Positions 16,752 to 25,209 of a stretch of 64,000 nt of DNA are shown in pieces (position 1 is the first letter of the stretch; each line of letters starts with the position of its first letter). Origin of the DNA: DASUPK01 sp963815665 (lineage in GTDB: Bacteria; Actinomycetota; Thermoleophilia; Solirubrobacterales; 70-9); contig CAWFHN010000006.1 of NCBI GenBank assembly GCA_963815665.1, positions 248,001 to 312,000 on the forward strand, written 5' to 3'. A program made the position numbers and the translations under genes. The notes under the pieces were generated by a model that worked only from the letters and a program-made list of their open reading frames with translations, was not told the DNA's origin and searched no databases.

Positions 16752-17651
16752 ATGCCGACTCCCGAGCGCATCAAGGAGGTCAACGAGCGCTACCACGACG
16801 TGGCGGCCGCCTCGTACGACTCCAAGTGGGGCATCGACTTCGGCCCCGTGGGACAGGACCAGGTCACGGGGAAGCTGCGCAAGGCGCTCGGGAGCTGGCC
16901 CGAGACGCCCTTCGGGGACGCGCTGGAGATCGGGTCGGGCACCGGGTACTTCTCCCTCAACCTCCTCCAGGCCGGCGCGATCGAGCGCGCCACGGCCACC
17001 GACATCTCGCCCGGGATGCTGGCGACGCTCGATGAGAACGCGGAGCGCCTCGACCTCGAGGTCCGGACGGCGGCGGCTGAGGCGGAGACCCTTCCCTTCC
17101 CCGACGAAAGCTTCGACCTCGTGTTCGGCCACGCGGTCCTGCATCACATCCCGGACCTGGCGCAGGCGTTCTCGGAGTTCAGCCGGGTCCTGCGGCCGGG
17201 TGGGACGCTCGCATTCTGCGGCGAGCCCTCCCGCTACGGCGACTTCCTCTCCGCGATACCGAAGCGCACTGCTCTGCTCACCGCTCCGCTGTGGCGGCGC
17301 CTGGTCGGCGCATCGGCCCGGGACCACGACGCGGCGGCCGAGCACAACGGGCACGACCTCGAGCCGGAGGTCGACGTCCACGCCTTCTCCCCCGGCGACC
17401 TCCAGCGCTTCTGCGAGGCGGCGGGTCTGGGCCACGTCAGGGTGCGTGGCGAGGAGCTGCTCGCCTCGATCCACGGCTGGACCGTGAGAACCCTGGAGGC
17501 GAGTGCCGAGCCCGATGAAGTGCCGTGGGGGTGGCGGAGCTTCGCGTTCCGCAGCTATCTGGCGCTGCAGCGTGTCGATAACCAGGTGCTCGAGCCGCGC
17601 CTGCCACCGCAGCTCTTCTACAACCTGCTGGTCTCGGCGCGCCGGCCCTAG
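16752..17651 (+). CDS. Class I SAM-dependent methyltransferase
   Basis: 299 residues. The UbiE-like SAM fold has motif I ALEIGSGTGYFSLNLL, the strand-2 acid ATATDISPGML, the motif LPFPDESFDLVFGHAVLHHI, and post-motif FSRVLRPGGTLAFCGEPS. The last 120 residues are an extra domain with HDLEPEVDVHAFSPGDLQRF. It starts 37 bases after the ABC permease and may belong to the same transcript. The methyl acceptor is unknown. Confidence 0.85.
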   Translation: MPTPERIKEVNERYHDVAAASYDSKWGIDFGPVGQDQVTGKLRKALGSWPETPFGDALEIGSGTGYFSLNLLQAGAIERATATDISPGMLATLDENAERLDLEVRTAAAEAETLPFPDESFDLVFGHAVLHHIPDLAQAFSEFSRVLRPGGTLAFCGEPSRYGDFLSAIPKRTALLTAPLWRRLVGASARDHDAAAEHNGHDLEPEVDVHAFSPGDLQRFCEAAGLGHVRVRGEELLASIHGWTVRTLEASAEPDEVPWGWRSFAFRSYLALQRVDNQVLEPRLPPQLFYNLLVSARRP

Positions 17652-17654
17652 GGC

Positions 17655-17981
17655 TCAGCCGCGTCCGCCGGGCTCTTCCCCGACGTTGCGGTCGGCCCAG
17701 GGGATCGCCTTGAGCCGCTCATCGGGAATCGGGTCCCCGCTCACGACCGAGACGCCGTAGGTCCCCTCCTCGAGACGAGCCTCGGCCCGCTCGATCGCCT
17801 CCAGGATCTGGCGAAGCTCGACCCGCAGGGCGTTGTCGGTGTCGGTCTGCTCGAGCTCGTTCGCCTGATCGCCCGAGTCCTTGGGCTCGTCGGCGGCCTC
17901 CTCCTGCCCATGTCCTTCGAGCTCGCGCTCGATCCGAGCCCGCTCCTCGGCAAGGCGCTCGCGTGCGCGTTGGGGGTCCAT
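17655..17981 (-). CDS. DksA/TraR-like protein lacking the zinc cysteines
   Basis: 108 residues. The N-terminal coiled coil (RERLAEERARIERELEG), the acidic loop and the second helix (LRVELRQILEAIERAEARLEEGTYG) follow the DksA/TraR layout, and the next stretch SGDPIPDERLKAIPWA matches the zinc-finger segment of that family. All four Cys expected there are absent (GTYGVSVVSGD and DRNVGEEP instead of C-x2-C pairs). It may still insert its coiled coil into the RNA polymerase secondary channel, but without a metal-fixed globule. Confidence 0.72.
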   Translation of the reverse strand: MDPQRARERLAEERARIERELEGHGQEEAADEPKDSGDQANELEQTDTDNALRVELRQILEAIERAEARLEEGTYGVSVVSGDPIPDERLKAIPWADRNVGEEPGGRG

Positions 17982-17990
17982 GGTGTGATC

Positions 17991-18860
17991 CTACTTGCGC
18001 CCACTCCCAAGCAGCTTCCGGAGCGCGCTCACCGTAGTGCGCCCCTCACTATCGACCTGACGCGAGGCGAGCCGGACGACCTCGTAGCTGAGCCGCTTCA
18101 GCTGCAAATCGCGGCGTCGGTCGGACTCGAACGCCGTTCGCCCCGAGTGCGCCCGGTACCCGTCGAGCTCGACGATCAAGCGCTGTGAGCGCCATAGAAA
18201 ATCGACAATGAACGATCCCACGCGTGCGTTCACCTCGGGCCTGGGAAGCCGGTGCCGCGTGCAGAGGGCGAGGAAGCGGCCCTCCAGCTCGCTGCGGGTG
18301 TGGTCGGGATCGAGGTCCGGGTCGATGGCGAGGCCCAGGTATTCAGCCTGGCGGAGCGCTTGCGCGAACTGCTGCCGGGGAAGGAGGCGGCGGAGGTCGG
18401 TGAGCGTTCGGGATGGGGTCGTCACGGGGATCGCGGCACGGCGGGTTACTTCGCCGGGGAAGAGGGTGCGGGACCGGTGGACTCGGATCCCCCTCCTGCT
18501 TCGAGCCTCGCCTGGGACGGTCACGTGCGGGATCGCGGGACGAACAGCGGCTGAGGAAGGTGGGTGGTCCCGGCGGAGGATGTTCCACAGCTCTCCAGCG
18601 CTGACGTGGCTCAGGACGGCGCGCTCGCCGCAGGCAAGGACCGCAGCCATCCAAGTGCCCTTCTCGCTGAGTCCCGGGTGGCCGACGGCGTAAACACCGC
18701 GATGGAGGCGGTGCAGGCGCTGAGCGCCGACGCGAAGCCTGCGAGCGTGATCGAGGATGCCGGCGCGCTCCAGCTACGCGACCGAGACCACGCCGTGCTG
18801 GTTGGCCGCAACCCGGGCAATGAAGGCGTCCGGATCGGAGTTGGTGAGTTTCCGCCCCAC
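17991..18860 (-). pseudogene. DUF559 endonuclease-like protein with N-terminal winged helix, amber codon at 18774-18776
   Basis: One reading frame from a GTG at 18860 runs through a winged-helix start (FIARVAANQHGVVSVA), meets TAG at 18776-18774 where relatives have Gln or Arg (one base from CAG), then continues in frame as LERAGILDHARRLRVG and through the middle domain to the DUF559 part (FIVDFLWRSQRLIVELDG with the PD-(D/E)XK-like acids). The C-terminal 219 residues could still be made from the ATG at 18650. The architecture (AbiEi-type helix plus DUF559) is common in actinobacteria, often near defence or toxin-antitoxin genes, though none is seen here. Confidence 0.6.
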
Positions 18861-18972
18861 GGGGGGCGATAAGTCACCAACGCCTCGAATCTCGCCCCTT
18901 CCCCAGCCGGTTTCCGCCCCTTCATCCCCGCTTTCGTGCCGGCTCCCTTCTCCAGCCGGTTTTCAACCCGCG

Positions 18973-20697
18973 CTACCCGAACGTGAACGCGTAGCCCGAG
19001 ATCCCCGGATCGAATTCGAGCGTCAGCCGGTGCTGCGACACCGCCGGCAGGTCGACGAGCCGGTAGAGGCGCTGGGCCTGGATCGTGGCTCGGCCGTGGT
19101 GGACGTCGTCGCCGGCGAGCTTCGCCGGGATCGGCTTGCCGTCCAGCAGGACACGGACGTGGCGGGCCTGGTCGGGTGAGCCCAGCACCAGGAAGGCCCG
19201 CCGGGCGTTGAACTCCGTGTCGATCTTCGCGCCGGCGCCGGTGGTGGCGTCCTCGTCGGTGATCCCCCAGCGCCCCGCGTAGGCGAACTGGTTCGCCGAG
19301 AGCGATCCGGGCGCCGCGCCGAAGTCCTGATCGCCGGGGTGGACCGGCGTGACCCAGCCCATCGCGCGCGCGGCGCCGAGGTAGGTCTCCGGGGTGATGT
19401 CACCGGCCGACGGGGCCTGCGCGGCGGCGCGAGCGCCCGATCCGAGGTTCTTGTGCCCGGCCTCCTGCAGGAGGGTGCGGATGGCCCGCTCGGTCTGCGA
19501 GTAGTCGCCCTCCCCGAAGTGCGCGTCGCGGACGTTGCCCTGTGCGTCCACCAGGTAGTCCGCCGGCCAGTACTGGTTTCCCCAGGCGTCCCAGGTCGCC
19601 AGGTCGTTGTCCTGGACCACGGGGTAGGTGAGGTGGTTCTGGCGGATCGCATCCTGGACGTTGCCCGCGTCCTTCTCGAAGGGGAACTCGGGCGAGTGGA
19701 CCCCGACCACCGTGAAGCCATGACCGCCGTAGCGCTGCTGCCAGGCCTCCAGGTAGGGCAGCGTGCGGATGCAGTTGATGCAGGTGTAGGTCCAGAAGTC
19801 GACCAGGACGACCTTGCCGCGGAGGTCGCTCATCGAGAGGGACTCTCCTCCGGGCGTGTTGAACCAGTCCTGCGTGCCGGTGAAGTCGGGCGCGGGGCCG
19901 TATGTCTGCAGGCTGACCGGCTGGTTGAGCTCGGACGCGGGGACAACCGGCGTCCCGTGCTGGCTCACATCGGCCAGATCGGTCGAGATCGCCTTGCTCT
20001 TCTCGAGGTCGCCGGTTGGGTTGACCAGGAACCTCGGCAGCGCGCTGGCGATCTCGGTCTGGAAGCGGACGTCCCAGTTCGCCGTCATCGCGATCGCGAC
20101 GAGCACCATGACGGCGCCCATCGCCATCTGCACCCGCCCGCGGACTGGGTTCAGACGCTGAGTGAGGCGCCTGCCGCCGAGCAGGAGCAGGTAGAGGACG
20201 ATCGACGAGCCGACCGCGTATGAGAGGGCAACGGCCAGGCGTCCCGCGGTGAAGTCCTGCGCTGCCGAGACGACGATGACGCCCGCCAGAATCGGCCCGG
20301 CGCAGGGCGCGTAGACCAGGCCGAGGCTGGCGCCGACGACCATTCCCGAGCCGAAGCCGTCCCCTCGGAAGCGGGCCGGCCCGGGCGCCAGGCGGCTGGC
20401 GAACGCCTCCACCCGGTCGCCGATCGGCGGGATCAGGAGGGAGAACCCGAACGCGAAGAGGACGACGATCGCCAGGTCGCGGGCGAACCCGTTCGGCAGC
20501 CCGAGAGCGTTGATCACGTAGACCAGCGCGACAGTCGCGAAGGTGAAGGAGAGGGCGAGGCCCGTGACCACCCCCAGCGGCCGTCGCCGGTCCCCGGTGA
20601 CGCCCGCCGCGAGGATGGCGGGCAGAATCGGCAGCACGCATGGAGACAGGGCGGTACCCGCCCCAGCCACGAGCGCAAAGAGCATCAGCAGTGCCAT
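18973..20697 (-). CDS. dipZ: DipZ-type CcdA/thioredoxin fusion
   Basis: 574 residues. The N-terminal CcdA/DsbD-like membrane domain has about six helices, with SPCVLPILPAI at residue 18 and APCAGPILAGV at residue 130, whose Cys pair carries reducing power across the membrane. Residues 260-400 are a TlpA-like thioredoxin domain with Cys306 and Cys309 (CINC). The last 150 residues are a beta-sandwich resembling the C-terminal module of mycobacterial DipZ. It moves electrons from cytosolic thioredoxin to exported thiol proteins. It stands alone, with the adenylate cyclase gene upstream on the same strand. Confidence 0.9.
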   Translation of the reverse strand: MALLMLFALVAGAGTALSPCVLPILPAILAAGVTGDRRRPLGVVTGLALSFTFATVALVYVINALGLPNGFARDLAIVVLFAFGFSLLIPPIGDRVEAFASRLAPGPARFRGDGFGSGMVVGASLGLVYAPCAGPILAGVIVVSAAQDFTAGRLAVALSYAVGSSIVLYLLLLGGRRLTQRLNPVRGRVQMAMGAVMVLVAIAMTANWDVRFQTEIASALPRFLVNPTGDLEKSKAISTDLADVSQHGTPVVPASELNQPVSLQTYGPAPDFTGTQDWFNTPGGESLSMSDLRGKVVLVDFWTYTCINCIRTLPYLEAWQQRYGGHGFTVVGVHSPEFPFEKDAGNVQDAIRQNHLTYPVVQDNDLATWDAWGNQYWPADYLVDAQGNVRDAHFGEGDYSQTERAIRTLLQEAGHKNLGSGARAAAQAPSAGDITPETYLGAARAMGWVTPVHPGDQDFGAAPGSLSANQFAYAGRWGITDEDATTGAGAKIDTEFNARRAFLVLGSPDQARHVRVLLDGKPIPAKLAGDDVHHGRATIQAQRLYRLVDLPAVSQHRLTLEFDPGISGYAFTFG

Positions 20698-20752
20698 TCA
20701 GGTCCCAGACTCGGAGATGCGCCAAGCGTGACGTCAAGTGATTACGCGCGGA

Positions 20753-21895
20753 TTAACCGGCTCGGGGGTCTGACCCCGGGTTCGCCGCCCGCACCCGGTG
20801 CACCGCCGTCTCCTCGCTGATCCCCTTGAAGCGGCGCCTGCCGGCGAACGAAAACTTGAAGCGGTCGCCGTTCGCGGACTCCAGCGCCTCCTTGACCCCC
20901 TCGGCGACGACGACGCTGTTCGGCCGGGCGAAGCTCGTGATCCTCGCTGCGAGGTTCACGGGGCGCCCGTACCAGTCGCCGCCGCGCCCGAGCGCCGGGC
21001 CCGTGGCGACTCCCGCCTTCAGCGGGGGAATCTCATCCGTGCCCGCCGCGTCGACCAGGCCCACCACGGCATCGACCAGCGGCAGCGGCTCTCGAGAGGA
21101 GAACATGGCGGCGTCCCCGATCATCTTCACCAGCCGGACCGGCGGGCGGGCGGCCTCGGAGGCGAGCTCGAACAGCCGGCCCGTCATCTGACCGATCTGC
21201 TCGATCTCGAGGAACTCGCCCAACCGCGTGAAGCCGACAAGGTCGGCGAATGCGATCGTCACGTCGTCGGACCCCTCCAGCCTTCCCTGCGCCAACTCAG
21301 CCTCGGTGATCACGGCTTGGCTGATCGCCTCGCGCAGATGGATGCGGTAGGCGTGCAACAGAGTCTCGGCGAGCAGCGGGGGCATCGTCTCGGCAGCCGC
21401 CGCGTAGCGCATGGCCAGCTCACGCTCGTCGATTCCCGGCTCCGTGAAGACCTGGCCGACCATGTCCCGATTGGCGTCCGCGAGGCTGGCCATCGAGATG
21501 CCGATGATGCGGGAGGTCTCCAGCACCCCCTCCTCGGGGAGCCCCGCGTCGATGAACAGCTTCGCCCGCTTTGCCGCCTCGAGATCCCCGTCCGTGTAGG
21601 CGGGCTCGTGGTCCTCCGGAATCGGCGCCCCGAGCGCCTGCTGGAGGCGAATCAAAAAGTCCTGATCGATGCCGGCGCGCTCCGCGATCTCCGCCCCCGT
21701 GTAGCGCTCCCCGCCCGAGTCGAAAACGCGCTCGACCGGCAGCAGCACGAGCCGGTTCTCCTCGACGGCGCGCTTCAGCTCCCCCAGCGGCACGCCCGAC
21801 TCCGACAGCTCCTCCAGCAGGGCGAGGCGCGCCTCGCGCGCCTTCCCGTTGAGGTTCCCAAGCAGCCCCTCAGCCTCGAAGTCGATGCCGGCCAC
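20753..21895 (-). CDS. Class III adenylate/guanylate cyclase with N-terminal regulatory domain
   Basis: 380 residues. Residues 1-195 form a helical region resembling the regulatory domain of mycobacterial Rv1264-type cyclases. The C-terminal catalytic domain has the metal aspartates in FADLVGFT and KMIGDAAMF and the nucleotide/transition-state part in GDWYGRPVNLAARI. A single chain carries both half-site sets, so the enzyme should act as a homodimer. It makes cAMP; cGMP cannot be excluded. It is divergent from the LON-domain gene, 24 bases between starts. Confidence 0.87.
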   Translation of the reverse strand: MAGIDFEAEGLLGNLNGKAREARLALLEELSESGVPLGELKRAVEENRLVLLPVERVFDSGGERYTGAEIAERAGIDQDFLIRLQQALGAPIPEDHEPAYTDGDLEAAKRAKLFIDAGLPEEGVLETSRIIGISMASLADANRDMVGQVFTEPGIDERELAMRYAAAAETMPPLLAETLLHAYRIHLREAISQAVITEAELAQGRLEGSDDVTIAFADLVGFTRLGEFLEIEQIGQMTGRLFELASEAARPPVRLVKMIGDAAMFSSREPLPLVDAVVGLVDAAGTDEIPPLKAGVATGPALGRGGDWYGRPVNLAARITSFARPNSVVVAEGVKEALESANGDRFKFSFAGRRRFKGISEETAVHRVRAANPGSDPRAG

Positions 21896-21919
21896 CTTCC
21901 CATCCTAGAATCGGCGGGG

Positions 21920-22552
21920 ATGGCGGGTCTCGAGCTTCCGATCTTCGAGCTGCCGCTCGTGCTGCTCCCGGGCGAGCAGGTCCCGCTGCACATCTTCGAG
22001 GAGCGCTACAAGCGGATGGTCGGAAGCGCGCTCGAGCAGGGCGAGCCCTTCGGGGTCGTCCTGCGAGACGACGACGGCGCCCGCTCGGTCGGCTGCACCG
22101 CGCGCATCGACGACGTGCTGGAGCGCTTCGACGACGGGCGGATGAACATCGTCGTCAGCGGCGAGGCGCCCTTCAAGGTGCTCGACCGCTTCGAGTCGCC
22201 CGAGTTCCCGACCGGCGAGGTCGAGCTGATTCCCGACCAGGACGTGCCGCCGATCGACGAGGCGTCCGCGACCGCCGCGCGCGAGACGTTCGCGGAGCTC
22301 GCCGAGCGCGCCACCGGAGAGCGGCCGGAGCCCGAGGAGCTCGATGGGGCCACCGCGTACTCGATCGCTGCGCGCATCGAGCTGCCGCCCGAGACCAAGC
22401 AGCAGCTGCTCGAGATGCGTGACGAGGACGATCGGATGGCGCTGCTGGCCAACGCGCTGGGCGCCGTCGGCAAGGCTCTGGAGCGAGCCGAGGAGGCGGC
22501 GGAGCGCGCCAGCGGCAACGGCAAGGTGCATTTCCCCGGCTTGCCGGAGTAG
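21920..22552 (+). CDS. LON substrate-binding domain protein
   Basis: 210 residues made of the N-terminal LON (PUA-like) domain plus a helical extension, without ATPase or protease parts. The start LPIFELPLVLLPGEQVPLHIFEERYK is the family hallmark, and the C-terminus has the IELPPETKQQLLEM block seen before the helical bundle of Lon. Such stand-alone proteins are common in actinobacteria and their function is not established. The hairpin at 22554-22592 lies two bases after the stop. Confidence 0.85.
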   Translation: MAGLELPIFELPLVLLPGEQVPLHIFEERYKRMVGSALEQGEPFGVVLRDDDGARSVGCTARIDDVLERFDDGRMNIVVSGEAPFKVLDRFESPEFPTGEVELIPDQDVPPIDEASATAARETFAELAERATGERPEPEELDGATAYSIAARIELPPETKQQLLEMRDEDDRMALLANALGAVGKALERAEEAAERASGNGKVHFPGLPE

Positions 22553-22553
22553 C

Positions 22554-22592
22554 GGGGCGCTTTACTCGCCCATACGACGAAGAAAGCGCCCC
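22554..22592. terminator. Bidirectional hairpin between convergent genes
   Basis: A perfect 10-bp inverted repeat, GGGGCGCTTT (22554-22563) and AAAGCGCCCC (22583-22592), fills the 41-base gap between the ends of the LON-domain gene (plus) and the gamma-glutamyltransferase gene (minus). The T and A stretches at the loop-proximal ends do not make a classic U-tract, but position and symmetry support a shared terminator. Confidence 0.65.
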
Positions 22593-22593
22593 A

Positions 22594-24198
22594 CTAGGCG
22601 AACGCGACGGCGCCGCCGCGCCGGGGGTCGCCGCCACCGCTGAGCTCGCCACTGACCGGGTCCCGCCTGACCGCCTGGACGCCGCCGAAGTAGAGGTTCT
22701 TCCGCTTCCAGGAGACCACCGGAACGCCCCGCTTCTCCAGGTCGTCCAGAACGCCCTGCTCGACCCCGGGCTCCGCCTGCACGGTCCCGGCCTCGAAGTG
22801 GAGGCGTCCCGCATGCACCGCGTCCCCGGCGTCCATCCCTTGGTCCAGCACCCTGACGACCGTCTGCAGAATCGCCGAGCGGATCCGGTTGGAGCCGGCG
22901 CTGCCGAGCCCGAGCACCACCTCGCCGTCGCGGAGGGCGAGGGTGGGCGACATCATCGAGCTCACCCGCCGCCCGGGCGGGATCCGGTGGAAGCCGTGCG
23001 GGTTGAGGTCCTCCTCGCCAAGCATGTTGTTGACGTGCACGCCGGTGCCGGGCACCACGACGCCGGAGCCGGTCCCGTTCGAACAGGTGACCGAGGCGCA
23101 GTTTCCATCGGGGTCCAGGACCGAGAGGTGGGTGGTCGATCCGAGACGATCATCCACATCACGGGTCGCGCTGTCGCGCGCCCTCGCACTATCCGGGCCG
23201 CCGGCCCCGCCGTGGCCCCCCACCCACTCCCCCGCGCGGATCCGGACGGCGACCGCGTCCAGGTCGGAGGCGAGGAAGCGCCTGACGTACTCCTCGTCGT
23301 GCAGCCCCTCGTGGAAGTCGTCCGAGCGCCGGGCGTTGGCCGCCTCGGTCGCCGCGACGATCTCCTCCACTCCGCTGCTGGGGCCGAGCCGCTCGAGCAG
23401 GCCGAGCGAGTAGCCGATCAGGATTCCCCCCGAGGACGGCGGAGGGTTGGTGAGCACGTCATGGCCGCGGAACCGGGCGGTGACCGGGCGGCGCTCGATC
23501 GGCTCATATGCGGCCATGTCGTCCATTCCGAGCGTGCCGCCGCGCTCGCGCACCCAGTTGCAGACCGCCCGTGCCGTCTCCCCGCGGTAGAACGGCTCCG
23601 AGCCCTCGGCCGCGAAGCGCTCCAGTGCATCCGCCATCTCCGGGTAGTGGAACGTGTCCCCCTCCACGAGCTGCTTCCCATCCGGCGTGTACAGAGCCGC
23701 CGACTCCCGCGTCGAGATCAGGATCGGGTGCAGGATCTCGTGGAAGTACTCGGCCTCCTTCGTCAGCGTCACGCCCTCGCGGCCAAGCTCTACGCCGGGC
23801 CGGGCGAGCCGCTCGAGCGGCTGCGAGCCGAAGCGACGCCAGACGTGCTCCAGCCCGGCGGCGGTCCCCGGCACCCCGCACGAGGCCGCGCCGCAGTTGA
23901 AGGTCTGGGGCGTCTCGTCGAAGTAGACGGGGATGGGCACCAGCTCCGCCGTCCGCTCAACCCCGTCCGCCCCGCCCGCGGCCACGAAGAAGTCGATGAG
24001 GGTGTCCGGCTCCCCGCCCTGGTGGACCATCATGAACCCGCCCGCCCCGAAGCCCGTCAGCTGGCTCTCGCAGACGAACGAGGTGAGGACCGCGCAGATC
24101 GCCGCGTCGACGGCGTTGCCGCCCTCACGCAGGACCTGCGCGCCGGCCTCCGCGGTCAGCGGGTGGCCGGCCGCCACCACTCCACTCGACTCCCTCAT
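22594..24198 (-). CDS. ggt: Gamma-glutamyltransferase
   Basis: 534-residue Ntn hydrolase that transfers or hydrolyses gamma-glutamyl groups. The Thr nucleophile at the start of the small subunit is in STTHLSVLD. The oxyanion and substrate motifs NGTGSGVVVPGTG and GLGSAGSNRIRSA follow. The large subunit starts VAAGHPLTAEAG. No signal peptide is visible, so it looks cytosolic, unlike exported Ggt of many bacteria. Ergothioneine synthesis in actinobacteria uses gamma-glutamylcysteine, but a direct link to the egt genes 30 kb away is speculation. Confidence 0.88.
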   Translation of the reverse strand: MRESSGVVAAGHPLTAEAGAQVLREGGNAVDAAICAVLTSFVCESQLTGFGAGGFMMVHQGGEPDTLIDFFVAAGGADGVERTAELVPIPVYFDETPQTFNCGAASCGVPGTAAGLEHVWRRFGSQPLERLARPGVELGREGVTLTKEAEYFHEILHPILISTRESAALYTPDGKQLVEGDTFHYPEMADALERFAAEGSEPFYRGETARAVCNWVRERGGTLGMDDMAAYEPIERRPVTARFRGHDVLTNPPPSSGGILIGYSLGLLERLGPSSGVEEIVAATEAANARRSDDFHEGLHDEEYVRRFLASDLDAVAVRIRAGEWVGGHGGAGGPDSARARDSATRDVDDRLGSTTHLSVLDPDGNCASVTCSNGTGSGVVVPGTGVHVNNMLGEEDLNPHGFHRIPPGRRVSSMMSPTLALRDGEVVLGLGSAGSNRIRSAILQTVVRVLDQGMDAGDAVHAGRLHFEAGTVQAEPGVEQGVLDDLEKRGVPVVSWKRKNLYFGGVQAVRRDPVSGELSGGGDPRRGGAVAFA

Positions 24199-24249
24199 CA
24201 GGCCCGCAGCGTAGGCCGCGCGGCGGGCGGCTGGAAGCCGGTCAGACGG

Positions 24250-25131
24250 CTAGCGTCGTTTCTTCCTCTTCTTGCAGCGCTTCTTCTTCTTCGCGACCCG
24301 GGCGGCCTTCTTCTTAGCCTTCTTGCACTTCTTCTTCTGAGCCTGCGCCTGCGGGGGCTGGCCGATCGCCAGGTCTGCCTGCATCAGCACCTCGCCGAGC
24401 GTGTACCACGCGCCCGTCGCATAGAAGGGGCTCGGGCCGTATCCGTAGGGGCCGCCCGTGCCCTGGCGATCGGGGGGCAGCGAAACGGTCAGGTCGCCGT
24501 TCGTGCCGGGAATGTCGACGTAGGGGTTGATCCAGGCGGACAGGAACGAGCTGTTCAGGTCCGCGGGAATCGGCGTGTCGTTGCCGAGCATTGACAGCAC
24601 GAGCACGTCGAAGCGGTAGGAGTTGTCGCCGGCGTTGTAGAGCGAGCGGGCCGGGAGATTCGTGGCGACGTGCACCAGCCTGTCGGATCCCGGCGACATC
24701 GTGAAGTTGGCGCTGTCGGCGATGTCCTGAGCCAGCCCAGGGTCCCCCGTGCTGTTGGCGTCGCGGATGAACTCGACCACGCTAAGGCGTGCCGGCCCGG
24801 CGGGCGCGCCGGGAGCCGGCTTGAAGCTGACCTGGGTGATCGTGCCGGTCTGATTGCCGTGGACGCGAGGATCTGGGAAGGGGATGATGTGGGTGGCCGA
24901 GGTGTCGCCGGGGTTGTATGCGTTGCCGGTCGTATAGACGCTGCATCCCACCCGGCCGGCGTACTGGCTCCACCAGGCGGCGAAGTCCCCGCAGGTGACA
25001 TACGAGTTCGAGCCGTGGGCGCTCAGGTCGGAGCCGAAAGTCGTGGCGGAGCTCTGTGCAGGCAAGGCCAGCATCAGGGCCGCGGCGATGGCGATCGCGG
25101 CGAGTCGCCCTCTCTTCCGCCCATGCACCAT
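24250..25131 (-). CDS. Secreted protein with C-terminal polybasic tail
   Basis: 293 residues. A signal peptide (MVHGRKRGRL then AAIAIAAALMLALPAQSSA) precedes about 230 residues of unknown exported domain with two Cys (YVTCGDF, VGCSVY). The final 35 residues are almost only Lys, Arg, Ala and Cys (QKKKCKKAKKK to KRCKKRKKRR). The tail resembles that of the unrelated secreted protein at 9786-11264. The ATG at 25131 was preferred to the frame start at 25182 because it puts the signal peptide at the N-terminus. No homologous family is recognised. Confidence 0.72.
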   Translation of the reverse strand: MVHGRKRGRLAAIAIAAALMLALPAQSSATTFGSDLSAHGSNSYVTCGDFAAWWSQYAGRVGCSVYTTGNAYNPGDTSATHIIPFPDPRVHGNQTGTITQVSFKPAPGAPAGPARLSVVEFIRDANSTGDPGLAQDIADSANFTMSPGSDRLVHVATNLPARSLYNAGDNSYRFDVLVLSMLGNDTPIPADLNSSFLSAWINPYVDIPGTNGDLTVSLPPDRQGTGGPYGYGPSPFYATGAWYTLGEVLMQADLAIGQPPQAQAQKKKCKKAKKKAARVAKKKKRCKKRKKRR

Positions 25132-25209
25132 ATGGACTGGGTCGTCAGCCCGGCGGTCCGGAACAGCCGTAGTTGCCCGCACCTCAGTTGCGGGAATCCC
25201 GCAGCCGAA

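Noticed and set aside
17991..18860. Defence island around the DUF559 gene
   Set aside because: Neighbours are ordinary metabolic and exporter genes; no toxin-antitoxin, restriction or integrase genes are seen.
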